Shown piece by piece: positions 61,749 to 64,000 of a stretch of 64,000 bases of DNA. The position numbers and the translations under genes are program-made. This DNA is from G047528255 sp047528255 (GTDB lineage: Bacteria; Bacteroidota; Bacteroidia; Flavobacteriales; Blattabacteriaceae). The notes beneath the pieces are model-generated. The model was given only the letters and a program-made list of their open reading frames with translations. It was not told where the DNA came from and searched no databases. Location of the stretch: contig CP180024.1 in the NCBI GenBank assembly GCA_047528255.1, positions 806,001-870,000 on the forward strand, in the 5' to 3' direction. Positions within the stretch are counted from its first letter, which is position 1, and every line of letters starts with the position of its first letter.

Positions 61749-62570
61749 ATGGGACAGAAAATCTTATTCTTTTTAGTAAGAAGTCAAATCTGGGTAGGCC
61801 TGGCTATAACATCACTATCCTCTTATATACAAGAAATTATAAAAATAAGAGACATATCTTTGATATGCCTCAACTTTTTTTCTACCGTGGCAGCATACGC
61901 TCTGACATTTCTTCACCTGAAACGGATTTATCAAAAATCTTTTCGCGGGCAATACCTTTATGTTTTTTCCATACTTTGTAGTCTCCCTTCGATCATTTGG
62001 GCCATGTCTCAACTGTGTTGGAAAGCAGTGATGTTTTGGGCTTTTTCTGGTTTAATCAGCTTGGGATATGCCATTCCCATTCGAGGAAAGACTTTGAGGA
62101 ATATCCCTTCATTGAAAATATTCTTGATCGCTTTGGTATGGAGCTGTATGATAGCAGGAATTCCTTTGGAGAATAACGATATGCTCTCGGCATCATCAAA
62201 GTTTTTTTTATCGGTCTCAATCTTTTTATATGTCTTGGGGCTGACCGTCCCCTTCGATATTCGTGACATTGATAATGATCCTCCGTCTTTGCGTAGTTTA
62301 CCCCAATGTTGGGGAATAAAACGCTCCAAATGCTTTGCCGTAATCTGTCTGCTGTGTTCTGGTACACTTTTATGGAATTACCCGGAAGCTTTACCTCCTG
62401 CAAAATGGGCATATATAACAACAATTTGCGTCGCTACGGGTTTGATTGCATGGGCTTCACCGAAAAGAAAAAATTGGTACTATACCCTGTTGATAGAGGG
62501 GTGCTCCCTATTGCCCTGGATTTTGATGAAATTTTTTATTTTCTTTTCTCTCCGAGAGTCTACCATATAA
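61749..62570 (+). CDS. UbiA-like prenyltransferase family membrane protein
   Basis: The 273-residue protein (ATG at 61749; a TTG three codons earlier is possible) has about eight hydrophobic segments. FDIRDIDNDPPSLRSLPQCWG near residues 187-207 matches the second Asp-rich motif (DxxxD) of UbiA prenyltransferases. The usual first motif NDxxDxxxD is not present; the corresponding segment reads ALTFLHLKRIY. A divergent UbiA-like group lacking it is known in Flavobacteriia, so the enzyme activity is uncertain. A lipid-modifying or quinone/heme-related role is only a guess. IS sequence lies 16 bases upstream and 41 bases downstream. Confidence 0.65.
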   Translation: MGQKILFFLVRSQIWVGLAITSLSSYIQEIIKIRDISLICLNFFSTVAAYALTFLHLKRIYQKSFRGQYLYVFSILCSLPSIIWAMSQLCWKAVMFWAFSGLISLGYAIPIRGKTLRNIPSLKIFLIALVWSCMIAGIPLENNDMLSASSKFFLSVSIFLYVLGLTVPFDIRDIDNDPPSLRSLPQCWGIKRSKCFAVICLLCSGTLLWNYPEALPPAKWAYITTICVATGLIAWASPKRKNWYYTLLIEGCSLLPWILMKFFIFFSLRESTI

Positions 62571-62611
62571 TTAGAAAAAAATAACCGTATTTTTTAGTAA
62601 ACCCTCGTTAT

Positions 62612-62668
62612 GAGAACGTTCTCATAAGAGAATAGGTTTAAAATATTTGTAAATCAATACGTTATTTC
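62612..62668 (+). mobile_element. IS left-end stub, outer layer
   Basis: This 57-base plus-strand left end starts GAGAACGTTCTCATAAGAG (with the palindrome GAGAACGTTCTC) and ends GTTATTTC, exactly at the recurrent nested-insertion site. Its element resumes at 63046. Confidence 0.85.
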
Positions 62669-63045
62669 AAGACCATTGTGTTAATAGTGGATTATGTTCA
62701 TTCAGCCCCCTAGATGGCTTCATTAGAGAAGATGTAGATTTAGTCTCTCACATTATGTTCAAAAAATATTGATTATAAGTTAATTAATCATATCTATTTT
62801 TATGAATAGCGCATAATAATTCCAGGAGAACGATATAAATTATGCGCCATAGCCTCCTATAAGATGCTGGGCATGTACACGAGCTAATCTTTTATAACTT
62901 CCTTACCTGATCCAAACCAACGCTTTATATCGCCAAAAGTACGTTCTACTACCCATCGGGTTTTACTCACTAATTATGTTGAATAATATAGCTATCCTAC
63001 TTTAAGGACGCTCCTATAGATTTTCTTCTGTATACGGCCTTTAAT
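62669..63045 (-). mobile_element. IS right part, nested
   Basis: This minus-strand right end (AAGACCATTGTG) is 377 bases long, inserted in a plus-strand element and truncated at GGCCTTTAATG. It covers the C-terminal transposase region up to the catalytic Glu, with indels. Confidence 0.87.
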
Positions 63046-63537
63046 GTAAAGGGCTAAAGCCATTAATAAGTAAACTAGGATATAAATCCCAGAAAAATAT
63101 ATGCAGACAAAGGTTACCAAGTTCCAGGCAACGTTTCTTACTTTCATAGTCGAGGCATCAAAAACCGTATACAGAAAAAATATTATAGGAACTTGACCTT
63201 AAGTAGAATAGCTATATTATTCAACATAATTAGTGAGTAAAACCAGATGGGTAATAGAACGTACTTTTGGCAGTATAAAGATTGGTTTGGATCAGAAAAG
63301 GTTCATTACAAAGGATTAGCTCGTGTGCATGCCCAGAATTTTATGGAGGCTATGGCGCATAATCTGTATCGTTCCCCTGGCATTGTTATGAGATCTCCAT
63401 AAGAATAGATATAATTAATTAATTAATAAAATTAACAGTTTTCGAATATAATGTGAAAAACTAAATCTACATCTTCTCTAACAAATCCCATCTAGGATGG
63501 CTGAATAAACATAATACACCATTAACACAATGGTCTC
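63046..63537 (+). mobile_element. IS right part before waaA
   Basis: This plus-strand 3' part runs from AAAGGGCTAAAGCC to ACACAATGGTCTC. It holds the region of the last two catalytic residues, frameshifted. It ends 7 bases from the waaA stop. Confidence 0.88.
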
Positions 63538-63544
63538 AGTTTCC

Positions 63545-64000
63545 CTATTTAAAGAAGAAAGGTAAGTTTTGCAAGGATTTTTTTAGGGCAGTGGTGATGA
63601 CATCTGTTGCACCTGTTTTACATTGTACGTAGTCAGAAGCAGATGCTCCCATTCGAGCTCTCAATTGAGAGTCGCAAATCAATTGATTTAAAATAGTCTC
63701 TAATTCTTTAGGAGTTTTTATCACCGTGGCTCCTTTCGCTTCAATCAATTCTTGCGCTTCCTCGAATTTGTGGTGTATGGGACCGAATAGTATGGCCATC
63801 CCGAATGCAGCAGGCTCCAAAATATTGTGAATTCCTGCTTTTCCAAAACCTCCTCCGACGTAAGCTATATCTTCCGAGCCGTATATGCGTGTCAGTACAC
63901 CTATAATGTCTATGATCATTACCGAACTGTTTTCGATATCGCTTTCAGAGCATTTTGAATAACATACTGTCTTTTTAGAGATTCTTTTTTGGAGATTTTC
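63545..64000 (-). CDS. waaA: 3-deoxy-D-manno-octulosonic acid transferase, 3' part
   Basis: WaaA (KdtA) adds Kdo to lipid A at the inner membrane, so the cell makes at least a core lipopolysaccharide. The frame is open to the window end and gives the last ~151 residues. MIIDIIGVLTRIYGSEDIAY, VGGGFGKAGIHNILEPAAFG and ILFGPIHHKFEEAQELI are the GT30 C-terminal nucleotide-sugar-binding blocks. The C-terminus ends LQNLPFFFK. An IS right end stops 7 bases beyond the stop codon. The N-terminal domain lies outside the window. Confidence 0.92.
   Translation of the reverse strand, partial: ENLQKRISKKTVCYSKCSESDIENSSVMIIDIIGVLTRIYGSEDIAYVGGGFGKAGIHNILEPAAFGMAILFGPIHHKFEEAQELIEAKGATVIKTPKELETILNQLICDSQLRARMGASASDYVQCKTGATDVITTALKKSLQNLPFFFK

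Noticed and set aside
62612..62630. GAGAACGTTCTC palindrome as an operator or LexA-like box
   Set aside because: It is the IS left terminus with GTTGC changed to GTTCT; a single occurrence inside IS debris gives no regulatory support.
1..64000. CRISPR array from the many repeated segments
   Set aside because: Repeats are kilobase-scale IS copies, not short regularly spaced units, and no cas gene is present.

Overview
The window comes from a member of the Bacteroidota. It has the phylum's L28-L33-DUF4295-FtsY block, a flavobacterial/cytophagal-type malate dehydrogenase and DnaX, a FabI of the phylum's type, and TAnnTTTG-type promoter motifs. Coding DNA is compact and housekeeping: purine, threonine/lysine and arginine synthesis, translation, protein turnover, DNA replication, envelope. 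I count about 30 kb of gene sequence. By my coordinates, about 30.7 kb (48%) is the debris of one insertion sequence. That combination fits a host-associated or genome-eroding lineage after a large IS expansion. Genus and host cannot be read from the sequence.

The insertion sequence (called 'the IS' below) is about 1.25 kb. Its left end (LE) reads GAGAACGTTGCATG and its right end (RE, read inward) GAGACCATTGTGTT. It encodes an IS5-family DDE transposase of about 334 residues, which I rebuilt by comparing copies. More than 40 pieces lie in about 20 clusters, in both orientations and often nested. None keeps an intact transposase. None interrupts an intact gene, and nearly every long gap between genes is filled by it.

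Layout: 1-946 IS; 954-10322 purine operon on the minus strand (purL-purE-purC-purF-purM, then an IS copy, then purN); 10368-13596 IS cluster; 13597-14930 lysC with a broken downstream gene; 15123-17734 nested IS; 17781-19371 frameshifted tatA and lytic transglycosylase mltD; 19396-20625 IS; hemW; 21886-23161 IS; clpC; 26283-28227 IS; dnaX; palindromic IS remnant; tadA, rplY, prs, a LysE-type exporter and rnr, co-oriented on the minus strand; 35610-37052 IS; thrC; IS; mdh; 40840-45012 IS clusters enclosing a fragment of an M48 peptidase gene; argH and an amidohydrolase (plus strand); IS; ftsY, IS, DUF4295-rpmG-rpmB (minus); 51969-54601 triple-nested IS; marC and a small membrane protein; 55679-59212 IS; fabI; IS; a UbiA-like membrane protein; IS; the 3' part of waaA at the window end.

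Functionally, prs supplies PRPP to the purine operon. purL, purM, purN, purE, purC and purF cover most steps to SAICAR; purD, purB, purH and purA are not in the window. lysC and thrC belong to the aspartate pathway and argH to arginine synthesis. The main points of interest are the architecture of the IS debris (a recurrent RE-LE junction, a palindromic mini-derivative, three-layer nesting), several genes caught in the act of breaking (tatA, an M48 protease, a gene downstream of lysC), and a purine operon whose PurF and PurC types are unusual for the phylum.
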